Shown here: positions 48,174 to 56,101 of the stretch, piece by piece
How positions within the stretch are numbered: the first letter of the stretch is position 1
Layout of the letters: each line of letters begins with the position of its first letter
From: Meiothermus luteus
GTDB lineage: Bacteria > Deinococcota > Deinococci > Deinococcales > Thermaceae
DNA: 64,000 nt
Assembly: GCF_003574085.1 (NCBI RefSeq)
Contig: NZ_QWKZ01000001.1
Location: forward strand, 1 to 64,000
Direction: 5' to 3'
Translations under genes and position numbers: made by a program
The notes under the pieces: model-generated
Databases searched by the model: none
Told to the model about the DNA's origin: nothing
What the model saw: the letters and a program-made list of their open reading frames with translations, nothing else

Positions 48174-50276
48174 ATGGCGTTGCTCCAATTTCGCGTGCGG
48201 CAGTTTCGCTCGATAGAGGACAGCGGCTGGATCACCTGCGACGACGTGACCACCCTGGTGGGGGTGAACGAGGCGGGCAAGTCCAATCTGCTGCTGGCGC
48301 TGTGGAAGCTCAACCCGGCCAAGGGCGGCGAAATCAACCTGCTGGCTGACCTGCCTCGCCGTCTGTACTCCACCGCACGCAGCGACCCAGGGGAGATCAC
48401 CTTCATCGAGGCCGACTTCGAGCTCTCCGAGGAGGCCACCGAGGCGGTGGCCGAAAAATGTTTGATCGCGACCAACCAGCCTCTGCGGGTCAGGCTGTCG
48501 AAAACCTTCGCGGGCGACGTGGACGTCGAGTTCCTGAATGCTACGCCAGCCGATAAGATCATCTCGAAAAATTTCCACAAGGTGGTGACCGACAATTTGG
48601 CCAGGGTACGGGCTGAGTCCGCCGCCACCCCGGAGCTCGAGGAGGCCAAGGCGGCAGTGGAGGAAAGATTCGAGCAGATCCTCGAGAAGTATCCCACGCC
48701 CGAGACCTCCTTCTCGAGGGAGCAGCTGGCCGAGTTTCACACCCTCATGACCTTGAGCCTGCCCAAGCCGTCCGCCTTCCAGGCTGCGTTGGAGGCGGTG
48801 CAGTCTGAGATCAAGCGCCTGGAGCGCTACCTCGTCGCACCCCATCGGGTCCCAGGCGTGAAGGAGGTCGTGCTCAAGGCGATCCCCAAGTTCGTGTATT
48901 ACTCCAACTACGGCAACCTCGACTCCGAGATCTACCTCCCCCACGCCGTGGAGAACATGCAGCGTACCGACCTCACCGGTGTCGCTGAGGCCAAGGCCCG
49001 CACATTGCGGGTGCTTTTCAAGTACGTGGGCCTTGACCCGAAGGAGATCATGGAGATGGGGAAGGAGCCTGTCCAAGTGGTTAACCAATACGGTTACGGT
49101 CAGGTGGTCCCGCAGGTCAGCGAGGAGCAGATCGCCGAGGCCGCCAGGAAGAAGACTGAGCGGCAGGCCCTGCTCCACTCGGCCCAGAGCCGACTCTCGC
49201 GCGAGTTCCGCGAGTGGTGGAAGCAGGGCGAGTACATCTTCGACTTCCGGGCCGACGGCAACTACTTCCGCATCTTTGCCTCCGAGCCCTCCCGCCCCGA
49301 GCCCATCGAGCTGGAGAACCGCAGCGCCGGGTTGCAGTGGTTCCTGAGCTTCTACCTGGTGTTCCTGGTGGAGAGCGAGGAGGCCCATGCGGGTGCTATC
49401 CTGCTCCTTGACGAGGCTGGGCACTCCCTCCACCCCCTCGCCCAGCGCGACCTAGCTCAGTTCTTCGCCAACCTCTCCAAGACCAACCAGGTCATCCACA
49501 CCACCCAGTCCCCCTTCCTGGTGGACACCAACCATATCGACCGGGTTAGGGTGGTCTACGTGGACGATAACGGATTCACCGTGGCCTCAGAAAACCTGCG
49601 TGTTGCAGAGAGCCCGGGTAGCCACCAACGCTCAGTCTACGCCGTCCACGCCGCGCTCGGTCTCAGCGTCTCCGATACCCTGTTGCAGGGCTGTCTGCCG
49701 GTGATCGTCGAGGGGGTCTCCGACCAGATCTACCTTAACGCCATCAAAAACTGGCTGATCCGGGAGAAGCAGATCGCCCCCCCGCTGGAAATCGTCTTCG
49801 TCCCCTCGGGGGGGACCAAGGGGGTAAAGCCGCTCTCGAGCTTGCTGACCGGCCGCGAAGGGGAGCTGCCGCCGGTGGTGCTCGACAGCGACGACGCAGG
49901 CCGGGCCATGCAGGCCAGCCTCGCCGCCGAGCTGTACAAGCCCAGCCCCGGGCGGCTGATCGCAGTGGGCGACTTCGCCCAGGTGCAGGACGCCGAGCTG
50001 GAGGATCTGATCCCCTTCAGCGTGCTTGAGCCGCTGCTGGACAAGCTGTTCCGCGAAGTCGACGAGGTGTTCGCCGACCACTACGATCCAGGCCTTCCAC
50101 TGGTCGCTCAGGTCCAGGGCTTGGCCGGGCGCAAGGGGATCGCGCTCGACCCCGGCTGGAAGGTCACCCTGGCCAAAGGATTTAAGAACCGGCTGCTTGC
50201 CCGGAACCCACCCTCCATCGACAAGTCCGTGCTCGCCAACTGGAAGAAGCTGTTCTCCCGCATCCTGAAAGGGTAG
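48174..50276 (+). CDS. OLD-family ATPase/TOPRIM nuclease
   Basis: A 700-residue protein. ABC-type ATPase half: Walker A 'GVNEAGKSNLLLAL' (about 30), Walker B 'AILLLDEAGHSLHP' (about 413), H-loop region 'VIHTTQSPFLVD'. TOPRIM half: 'VIVEGVSDQIYL' (about 510) and 'VVLDSDDAG' (about 567). OLD nucleases cut DNA and serve in phage defence, alone or with a UvrD-like partner. No GajB-type gene is adjacent; a UvrD-like helicase lies 3.5 kb away on the other strand. TACACT 8 bases before the ATG suggests a short or absent leader. Confidence 0.87.
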   Translation: MALLQFRVRQFRSIEDSGWITCDDVTTLVGVNEAGKSNLLLALWKLNPAKGGEINLLADLPRRLYSTARSDPGEITFIEADFELSEEATEAVAEKCLIATNQPLRVRLSKTFAGDVDVEFLNATPADKIISKNFHKVVTDNLARVRAESAATPELEEAKAAVEERFEQILEKYPTPETSFSREQLAEFHTLMTLSLPKPSAFQAALEAVQSEIKRLERYLVAPHRVPGVKEVVLKAIPKFVYYSNYGNLDSEIYLPHAVENMQRTDLTGVAEAKARTLRVLFKYVGLDPKEIMEMGKEPVQVVNQYGYGQVVPQVSEEQIAEAARKKTERQALLHSAQSRLSREFREWWKQGEYIFDFRADGNYFRIFASEPSRPEPIELENRSAGLQWFLSFYLVFLVESEEAHAGAILLLDEAGHSLHPLAQRDLAQFFANLSKTNQVIHTTQSPFLVDTNHIDRVRVVYVDDNGFTVASENLRVAESPGSHQRSVYAVHAALGLSVSDTLLQGCLPVIVEGVSDQIYLNAIKNWLIREKQIAPPLEIVFVPSGGTKGVKPLSSLLTGREGELPPVVLDSDDAGRAMQASLAAELYKPSPGRLIAVGDFAQVQDAELEDLIPFSVLEPLLDKLFREVDEVFADHYDPGLPLVAQVQGLAGRKGIALDPGWKVTLAKGFKNRLLARNPPSIDKSVLANWKKLFSRILKG

Positions 50277-50421
50277 CGTTCGCGGCTGGGCGGCACCTGA
50301 CGGGGCACTTCCTGGCCGCCCCATCCACCGCGCCAGGGGATGCTCATGGGCACGCGCAAGGGGTAGGGGAAGGCGGGGTGGGCGATCTCCTTCACGGTGG
50401 CCTCAGCGTAGCACTTCATCT

Positions 50422-50439
50422 GTGAAAGAAACCTTTCAC
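50422..50439. promoter_or_regulatory. Inverted repeat GTGAAAG-AAAC-CTTTCAC
   Basis: Perfect 7-bp arms directly upstream of a minus-strand frame (ATG 50419, 'MKCYAEATVKEIAHPAFPYP') that looks like the start of a lost gene. Probably an operator. The rest of 50277-50531 has no clear gene. Confidence 0.45.
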
Positions 50440-50531
50440 GGATGAAGGCCGCCGCCCCTCCCCCGGCCTGCGGGGAGGCCCCTGCGCGGCTTGTTGCAAT
50501 CTACTACTGAGTGGAATAGATTGATGTAGAC

Positions 50532-50831
50532 ATGCAAAGCGCACGCCGTGAAAGAGGTTCGATGAGCCAATCCAGAGCCAGCCGCCAGGGGCAGCGCAAT
50601 CTGCCCTGGCACGACCACAGCTGGCTGCGGCGCGAGCTGCGGCGGCTGGGCACGGTGAAGGCGGTGGCCCGGCTCCACGACGTGCCCGAGAGCACGCTGT
50701 ACAACTACATGTCCCGGCACGGGATCCGGGCCCCCCACCGACCCGCCGAGTTTGGCCGACCGCTGCGCAATCCGGCTTGTCCCAGCCGCGTCACGCTGTG
50801 GCGGCGAAGGAAGCGCACCGGGAAACCCTAG
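50532..50831 (+). CDS. Small HTH protein (99 aa)
   Basis: A basic protein with a clear helix-turn-helix at about 32-66 ('WLRRELRRLGTVKAVARLHDVPESTLYNYMSRHGI'), so likely a DNA-binding regulator or recombination accessory. Translation may begin at 50532 or at ATG 50562 ('MSQSRASRQG'). Converges with the next gene, overlapping by 4 bases. Confidence 0.6.
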   Translation: MQSARRERGSMSQSRASRQGQRNLPWHDHSWLRRELRRLGTVKAVARLHDVPESTLYNYMSRHGIRAPHRPAEFGRPLRNPACPSRVTLWRRRKRTGKP

Positions 50832-51247
50832 GCCTCCACCCCCGGCTTCGGCTGCAAGCAGGCCAGGACTTCGGCGGCGAGGAGGTTCTCGCCGTTTTGC
50901 AAAACCGCCAGCAACAAATCCGCTACCGGCTCGACCTCTTCCCGGGGGGCTCCTTGGGCCAGCAGCCGGTCTCCCTCCCGGCGCAACCGCACCCCCCGGT
51001 AGGGCCAGCGCACCGCCGCCGCTACGATGGTCTCGCTGACCTGAAAATCCCCCCAGGGGGGCTCGGCCTCCCCCAGGTAGTCCAGGTGCGCGAGCCACAC
51101 CCGGGCCTCCCCCGGGCTTTTCTCCAGCATCCGCGCGATCTCTTCCAGGTCGCGCTGGAGTTCTCCCATGTCCTTTGCCCTACGTGCTCCCCGGCGGGTG
51201 ACGAAGACCCGCCGGGCCCGAAGCTCCGCGTGGATGGTCGTTTCCAT
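50828..51247 (-). CDS. Hypothetical protein (139 aa)
   Basis: Not recognised. Leader GAGGAGAG before ATG 51247. A beta N-terminus is followed by helices; the C-terminus is Leu-rich. Part of a leftward run that begins with the Csx16-like gene, so it may be co-expressed with it. Confidence 0.55.
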   Translation of the reverse strand: METTIHAELRARRVFVTRRGARRAKDMGELQRDLEEIARMLEKSPGEARVWLAHLDYLGEAEPPWGDFQVSETIVAAAVRWPYRGVRLRREGDRLLAQGAPREEVEPVADLLLAVLQNGENLLAAEVLACLQPKPGVEA

Positions 51248-51296
51248 CGCTCTCTCCTCGCTGTGCAGGCGGGGCGCCCCACCCTCTGTGCAATCC

Positions 51297-51558
51297 TCAA
51301 GCGGCCCCCACCAGGGCCATCCCCCCGCTCACCCGGTGCCCCAGCCGCCGCAGGGCCCGGAAGCTCTCCGAGTCCATGCGCCCCTTGAGGGGCCGCCGGG
51401 TGAGCCCCTCCACCACCGCCAGGGCGATGGGGTAGGCCGCCAGCAGCCGCCCCCACCACCTCCACCACCCGGGCCGGTTGGCCCGGCGTGACGATGGCCA
51501 GGTAGCTTTTGTACAGCCCCAGATCCACCCCGAGGGTATGCGTGTGGCCGTGGTTCAT
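51297..51558 (-). pseudogene. Small gene with a one-base frameshift (about 85 aa when repaired)
   Basis: Reads 'MNHGHTHTLGVDLGLYKSYLAIVTPGQPARVVEVV' then, after a G5 run where one G is surplus (near 51467), 'GRLLAAYPIALAVVEGLTRRPLKGRMDSESFRALRRLGHRV' to a stop at 51297. It could be a real gene with a sequencing or natural frameshift. Family not recognised. It starts at the base adjoining the stop of the Csx16-like gene. Confidence 0.4.
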
Positions 51559-52347
51559 CTACCGCCCCCGCTCGAGTTCGTACCCCTCTACCGCCTGGGA
51601 GCGCCCGTAGTCCCGTTCCGGGCCGCCCTTTTCCATGAAGCGCTGCACCTCTTCGCGGCTCACCCCAGCCTGCTCGGCCACCCGATCCAAAGCCCGCTCG
51701 AGCTGCTGCTCGGAGAAGACCCGGAAGGTCTCCACGCTGGGCTGACGTTCCATCATCATCTCGTAGTTGAGGCGCACCTTGGCAGCGCGCTCCTCCTCGG
51801 TCAGGTTGAACTGCACGCTCTGCACCCGCTCGGCCTCCGCGGCCAGGTAGAGCGGTACGGTACCGATGACTTCTTTGCCGCGCACGTCCTCGATGCGGGC
51901 CTGCTCCACCACCACCGCGTCCTGCGGTGCGTAACCGGCGTCCTTGAGATAGCGGGCGGTGTCCGGCTGGTTGGTCACCACCACCGGTTCGCCCTCACCC
52001 TTGCTGAAGTAACGCTCCGGCAGCGCCACCCCTAGGTCGCGCTCGATGCGTTCCATGCGGGCCTGGAAGTCCTCCTCCCGGTATACCCGGTAGACCTCCG
52101 TGCTGATCACCCGCTCACGCACCTCCTCCAGTGAGAGTTCGCGGCCAAAGTCCTCGCGGGAGAGGCGCAGGTTGACCGTGGTGACCGAGTTCGCTTCGGC
52201 GGCCAGATGGGGGGGGAGTACCCCCACCACGTCCCGCCCCTGAATCTCCTCGACGGAATGCACGTGCTTTTTTACCTCGTCCACCGCATATCCCTGCTCG
52301 CGCAGGTATTCCACCAGTCCTTGATGCTGAGTTACCACGGTAGCCAT
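51559..52347 (-). CDS. Protein with two Csx16-like domains (262 aa)
   Basis: Residues 1-90 ('VVTQHQGLVEYLREQGYAVD...HVHSVEEIQGRDVVGVLPPHLAAEA...FGRELS') and about 120-215 ('VVVTNQPDTARYLKDAGY...IEDVRGKEVIGTVPLYLAAEA') are two copies of the Csx16 (VVA1548) fold. Csx16 is found with type III CRISPR systems and is linked to cyclic-oligoadenylate degradation (ring nuclease). No CRISPR array or cas gene is in the window, so a role as an anti-CRISPR or standalone signalling enzyme is inference. A helical C-terminus follows. Start ATG 52347 begins domain 1. Confidence 0.62.
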   Translation of the reverse strand: MATVVTQHQGLVEYLREQGYAVDEVKKHVHSVEEIQGRDVVGVLPPHLAAEANSVTTVNLRLSREDFGRELSLEEVRERVISTEVYRVYREEDFQARMERIERDLGVALPERYFSKGEGEPVVVTNQPDTARYLKDAGYAPQDAVVVEQARIEDVRGKEVIGTVPLYLAAEAERVQSVQFNLTEEERAAKVRLNYEMMMERQPSVETFRVFSEQQLERALDRVAEQAGVSREEVQRFMEKGGPERDYGRSQAVEGYELERGR

Positions 52348-52353
52348 AGTTAT

Positions 52354-52735
52354 TTGACGCTCCCACGAATAAAGCCGGTGGGATTCTTGGTTCAACGAGG
52401 ACTGCCCACAGTGCGTAGGTTTTACACCCTCTCCCCAAGCGTGACTTCCCGTGTGCCCCACGGTAGTTTGGACGTTGATGCACGGCTTGGTTTTCGCCGC
52501 ACACGTCCGAGGTCTACGCTACAGGTTTTACCCGCCCAGCGCTTCGTGGACGGAACCCCATACCCCCGCCCCGCCAAGGCGGGGCGGCAAGAACCCCGGA
52601 AACTTTTGTTTCCAGGCGCAATTTTAGCACATCTGCCGCTCACCATGCTATGTGCCCCTGTGGGGCACCTAGGAGAGTCCTCGCCTCGCCACGGCGAGGC
52701 GACCATCCCCGAAGGGGATGGGTTTTATAGCTCCC
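52354..52735 (-). mobile_element. IS200/IS605-derived element without tnpA or tnpB (omega-RNA-like)
   Basis: On the minus strand: a left-end hairpin CCATCCCC-TTC-GGGGATGG (52721-52703), CGCCTCGCC/GGCGAGGCG (about 52701-52682), further GC hairpins, then a TnpB-C-terminus-like stretch ('GVKPTHCGQSSLNQESH') and right-end hairpin TCCCAC/GTGGGA (52383-52361) ending in GTCAA. This is the layout of the 3' omega-RNA end of an IS605 element with the genes deleted. It lies 7 bases upstream of the Csx16-like start. Confidence 0.55.
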
Positions 52736-52752
52736 CCACGCCCCTCTTTTCC

Positions 52753-52877
52753 ATAAGGGAGATGGTGCGAAATCTTGCCCCCGTTTGTCACCTTTGGTTA
52801 TTCAGTGTAGGGCAAGAAGCGACCGGAAACCCCTATAACTTCCTCGGAAAAGGAAGGGTTTGTTGGGAATGTTGGGA
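52753..52877 (+). repeat. 125-bp repeat, copy B (partner at 45483-45607)
   Basis: Contains TCTTGCCC-N29-GGGCAAGA and ends in two GTTGGGA units. About nine differences from copy A, clustered in the loop. Both carry the motif GCGAAATCTTGC, also found near 36980 beside the integrase. Confidence 0.85.
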
Positions 52878-52960
52878 ATTAAGTTCAGCAAAAAATAAGA
52901 ATTCCCAACAGGTTTATTGCGTCCTGGACAGCGCTGTTGGGACTGTTGGGACTGTTGGGA
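52862..52960. repeat. Six 9-bp GTTGGGA units upstream of the membrane-HTH gene
   Basis: Direct copies at 52862 and 52871, one inverted at 52903, and three direct at 52936, 52945 and 52954, always 9 bases apart within a run (unit GTTGGGAMT). The block from 52936 to about 52980 reappears inverted at about 63310-63346. Confidence 0.82.
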
Positions 52961-53024
52961 GTTTTAGCAATAGGCCCCTTGTGAGTTTCGGAAAGGCGTG
53001 AAAACGATAACGTGTTCCTCTTGC

Positions 53025-53039
53025 CATGTAATATGTTGC
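53025..53039. promoter_or_regulatory. CATGTAATATGTTGC box, shared with the CI/Cro-like switch
   Basis: 14 of 15 bases match 59602-59616 in the divergent repressor promoter. Immediately precedes ATG 53041. It may be an operator for the repressor, or simply a common extended -10 (TGTAATAT). Confidence 0.55.
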
Positions 53040-53040
53040 T

Positions 53041-53859
53041 ATGCGTTGGAACACAGTTCTGCTCTCCCTAATCGCGGCGCTGGCCCTGCCGGTGGTTGGA
53101 CTTGTTACGGGCCGGGTGGTGGGGGATTTCTTCCTCCGTGGAGATTTGATCGGTGTGGTGGGTGCTGGCTTCGGAGTTCTGGTGTACGCCCTGGCCCTGG
53201 CCTCCTCGTACTCGCACCTGCGCCACTACTACCAGGGCTATGAGGCCCGGGGGGTGCGGGCCTCGTGGGCGCTGGCCCTTGCGGTAGAGGTTGCGACCTT
53301 TTATATGAGCTTTGCCAATGTGGTCATTCACTCCCCCTGGGCTTTTTGGGGCAGCTTGATCGGGGCCTTCGTAGTCTTCTGGGGCAACTTCTCCAGCATG
53401 TATGAGGCCCGGACTGGGCGGCTTAGTGGAGAAACCACCGCACAGCCTGTTCGTGCGGAAGCAGCCCTGCACGGCGCATTCCCCGAGCAAACGCTGGCGT
53501 TTGTTTCCGCCGAGGCTGTGGAGACCCGGATTAGCCAGGTGAGGCAGGAAGTTCGGGCGGTGTCGAAACAGAGCTCTGGTGAGCCCTTACCGAGACAGAC
53601 CGTTTACGAGGAACACCCTGAGGTCAGGCCGGTGACCTTACCCACCCAGGAAGGGCACGAGGCTACCTCAGGGCAGGATTTCCCCCTATCCGCGGTTGAC
53701 CAGGAGGTGCTGCGCCTGGCGGCAGCAGGGCCGGTGGGCCCTTCGAGCGTCAGCCGGGCGCTTGGAATCGCCAAGAGTTCCGCCAGCGACAGGCTCCGGC
53801 GGCTGGAGCGGCTGGGGTTGCTGGTGAAGCAGGGCTCGAGTTATTTAGCCACCAAATAG
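53041..53859 (+). CDS. Membrane-anchored winged-helix protein (272 aa)
   Basis: Four transmembrane segments in residues 5-115, a flexible ~90-residue linker, then a winged helix at about 205-270 ('VDQEVLRLAAAGPVGPSSVSRALGIAKSSASDRLRRLERLGLLV', MarR/ArsR-like). It resembles DUF2637/Spd-type membrane proteins fused to an HTH and could regulate transfer or maintenance genes from the membrane. TAATAT sits 6 bases before the ATG, so the mRNA may be leaderless. The last 15 bases overlap the convergent helicase gene. Confidence 0.65.
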   Translation: MRWNTVLLSLIAALALPVVGLVTGRVVGDFFLRGDLIGVVGAGFGVLVYALALASSYSHLRHYYQGYEARGVRASWALALAVEVATFYMSFANVVIHSPWAFWGSLIGAFVVFWGNFSSMYEARTGRLSGETTAQPVRAEAALHGAFPEQTLAFVSAEAVETRISQVRQEVRAVSKQSSGEPLPRQTVYEEHPEVRPVTLPTQEGHEATSGQDFPLSAVDQEVLRLAAAGPVGPSSVSRALGIAKSSASDRLRRLERLGLLVKQGSSYLATK

Positions 53860-55428
53860 CCTCTTCCAGAATCGACCCAAAAGACCTGGGGTACGTGGAT
53901 CGGTCTTGCGCGCTTGCGCCTCAATCTCTGGTGTACAGAGCTGACGCTTGCCAGCTTTGAGCTCCCTGGCGAGATCTTTTTGTCGTTCAAGGGCCTCTGC
54001 GAAGGCCCCCTTGACCAGGGTATCGCGGGCGCGTGTGAAGGCCACATAGGTCAGGTTGGCCTCCTCTGGGTACAGCTTCACACACCGATGTGTGGGGTTC
54101 TCCTGGGCTAAGGTCACCCCCGTGAAGTCTTCTGCCAGAGTCACCCGATCCCACTCGCGGCCCTTGGAGCGGTGAGCGGTGGAGACCACCACCTCAGCAT
54201 GTTCCTCGTCCACCAAACTGTTGCGCAAGGTACGGCACACCTTGGGAATGCTGTCTTTGTACTCCTCGACAAGGCGCTCGTAGGGCCGGTACTGTGCGGC
54301 AATGGTGGGAAAGCGCTCAATGAGGTGCTTCAGTTGTTTCCAGCTGCTAAAGAGCGAGAACTCAGGGTGGCGGGGTTTCTGCCCCTGGTAAAGGCGGTAG
54401 GCGGCTTCCAGGGCATCGGTGAGCTCCTCAATCTTGTTCACCAGAGCTACTTTTTTGCCCTGCTCCAGCAGCGCCAGCACCTCCCGGAGCGCCCCGGCGT
54501 TGGTGCGGCTGAGGATGGCAGTAGATCCGTCCTGTTTCGGCTTGGGGTTGCCGCGCACCTGGCGCTCCTCCCCTTTGAAGAGGCGGAGCAGTTCGCTGGC
54601 CTCATCTGCAATGTGTTCCTTGAAGCGAAAAGACTGGGAGAGGAGGAGCTCCTGCCCGTCGAGGCGTTCCATGGCGTTCACCGCACCGCGCCAGGCGTAG
54701 ATCTGCTGGTGGGGGTCACCTACGAAGATGCGCTGTGCGGCCTGGGGCAGCAGGATGCCAAGCATCGCGGGGTTGGCATCCTGGGCCTCATCGAAGAGGA
54801 TCACGTCGTAGGGGAGCTGGGGGCGGGTGAGCTGGTAGAGCTTGAGGTAGACATCGTGGCTGACCGGATAGCTGGCCTCTGTGTCTGATAAAAGCTCCCA
54901 CGCCCGCTGGGCCAGGGGCACCAGGCAGGCCGCAAAGTCATCAAATCTCTTGCCTGCTGCCTCGATCTCCAGGCGTAGGATGTCAGGGATGTGTTCCGCT
55001 TTGACAGTTTCAGCCTCCGACTGGGTAAAGCGGTTCACGGTCTCAAGCACCGGGAACAGGGCCTCTTCCCGGTCGCGGAAGCCCCACTCCCGAAGGTCAT
55101 CGAGGCCGGGCATGTCCTCAGCCAGCAGGCGGCGGGCCTGGAAGAGACTTCCCCTCAAGCGATTCTTCTCATCAAACGGCTTGCCCGTCTTCTGGTAGGC
55201 TAGGGCGTGGTTGGTCATCGCGTCGGCCAGGTCGCCGAACTTCTCCTTAGCCTCTTCTGCCAGAGCCTTGCTAAACGTCAGGTAGAGGATGCGCTTGCCT
55301 GCCAGCGCTTTGGCGACTTCTACCAGGGTGAAAGTCTTGCCCGCCCCGGCGAAGGCCACCACCTTGAGATGATTACCAGTCTTTGCGGCTTCCACGACCG
55401 CTTTTTGTTCATCCGTTAGCGTTGCCAT
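53845..55428 (-). CDS. UvrD/Rep-like SF1 helicase
   Basis: A 527-residue helicase. Walker A 'AFAGAGKTFTLVEVA' (about 28), DEAQD box 'VILFDEAQDANPAM' (about 215), motif III 'GDPHQQIYAWRGA', motif IV 'SQSFRF', motif V 'VSTAHRSKGREWDRV' and motif VI 'YVAFTRARDTL' are intact. Shorter than UvrD, with reduced 1B/2B domains, like F-box-helicase or phage-type SF1 enzymes. It may aid plasmid replication or repair. Start ATG 55428 is set back-to-back with the nuclease gene. Confidence 0.87.
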   Translation of the reverse strand: MATLTDEQKAVVEAAKTGNHLKVVAFAGAGKTFTLVEVAKALAGKRILYLTFSKALAEEAKEKFGDLADAMTNHALAYQKTGKPFDEKNRLRGSLFQARRLLAEDMPGLDDLREWGFRDREEALFPVLETVNRFTQSEAETVKAEHIPDILRLEIEAAGKRFDDFAACLVPLAQRAWELLSDTEASYPVSHDVYLKLYQLTRPQLPYDVILFDEAQDANPAMLGILLPQAAQRIFVGDPHQQIYAWRGAVNAMERLDGQELLLSQSFRFKEHIADEASELLRLFKGEERQVRGNPKPKQDGSTAILSRTNAGALREVLALLEQGKKVALVNKIEELTDALEAAYRLYQGQKPRHPEFSLFSSWKQLKHLIERFPTIAAQYRPYERLVEEYKDSIPKVCRTLRNSLVDEEHAEVVVSTAHRSKGREWDRVTLAEDFTGVTLAQENPTHRCVKLYPEEANLTYVAFTRARDTLVKGAFAEALERQKDLARELKAGKRQLCTPEIEAQARKTDPRTPGLLGRFWKRLFGG

Positions 55429-55446
55429 TGATTAGGATTATCTATC

Positions 55447-56085
55447 ATGTTACGACTTTTTGTTGCTCTTTTGACCCTGCTGAGCCTGGCCCAGGCTCAG
55501 CAGACCCTAACAGGTCGTGCCAGCGTGATAGACGGGGACACCCTGGAGGTGCAGGGTGTTCGCATCCGGCTGTGGGGCATAGACGCGGTGGAGTCCTCAC
55601 AAACCTGCCTGGACGCTTCGGGGAAGGCCTGGCCGTGTGGACGCCGCGCCGCTTTCGCCCTGGCGGATTTCCTAGGGCAGCGCACCGTGCGTTGCGAGCG
55701 GCGGGACACCGACCGCTACGGACGGATGGTGGCGGTGTGCTACGTGGGTGGAATAGAGATCAACCGCTGGCTGGTGGAACAGGGCTGGGCCCTCGCTTAC
55801 GTCAGGTACGGAGGGAGTGTCTACCTTGACGCCCAGCGCCAGGCCCAGGCTCTGAAACGGGGCATCTGGCAAGGGCGTTTCACACCGCCCTGGGAGTACC
55901 GCCGCAACCCGGCTAACCCGCCCAGCGCCGGAGCGCCAAGAAGTCCAGCTACCCCACCAAGCAGCGTTTACTATCGCAGCTGCGCCGAGGCCCGAGCTGC
56001 CGGAGCCGCGCCCCTCTACCGGGGCCAGCCGGGGTACCGCCCAGGACTGGATCGGGATGGGGACGGGGTGGCCTGTGAGCGCTGA
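55447..56085 (+). CDS. Secreted thermonuclease (SNase) with Excalibur domain
   Basis: A 212-residue protein: signal peptide of about 17 residues ('LLTLLSLAQA'), SNase domain with 'VIDGDTLEVQGVRIRLWGIDAVE' and 'TDRYGRMVAVCYVGG' (catalytic Arg/Glu/Arg set), and a C-terminal Excalibur calcium-binding motif 'DRDGDGVACE'. It would degrade extracellular DNA or RNA. Divergent from the helicase gene with only 18 bases between starts. Confidence 0.9.
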   Translation: MLRLFVALLTLLSLAQAQQTLTGRASVIDGDTLEVQGVRIRLWGIDAVESSQTCLDASGKAWPCGRRAAFALADFLGQRTVRCERRDTDRYGRMVAVCYVGGIEINRWLVEQGWALAYVRYGGSVYLDAQRQAQALKRGIWQGRFTPPWEYRRNPANPPSAGAPRSPATPPSSVYYRSCAEARAAGAAPLYRGQPGYRPGLDRDGDGVACER

Positions 56086-56101
56086 GGCGCGGCCCCCGGC
56101 G

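Noticed and set aside
47916-49433. 505-residue open frame on the minus strand
   Set aside because: Shadow of the OLD-type nuclease gene, whose motifs are unambiguous on the plus strand.
52380-52740. Possible CRISPR array near the Csx16-like gene
   Set aside because: The hairpins differ from each other and are not evenly spaced; they fit IS605 ends. No repeat-spacer pattern was seen anywhere in the window.
52862-52960. DnaA boxes
   Set aside because: The repeated unit GTTGGGA does not match the TTATNCACA consensus and has a strict 9-bp period.
48174-55428. Gabija system (GajA plus GajB)
   Set aside because: The OLD-type gene and UvrD-like gene are 3.5 kb apart on opposite strands with unrelated genes between; Gabija genes are adjacent.
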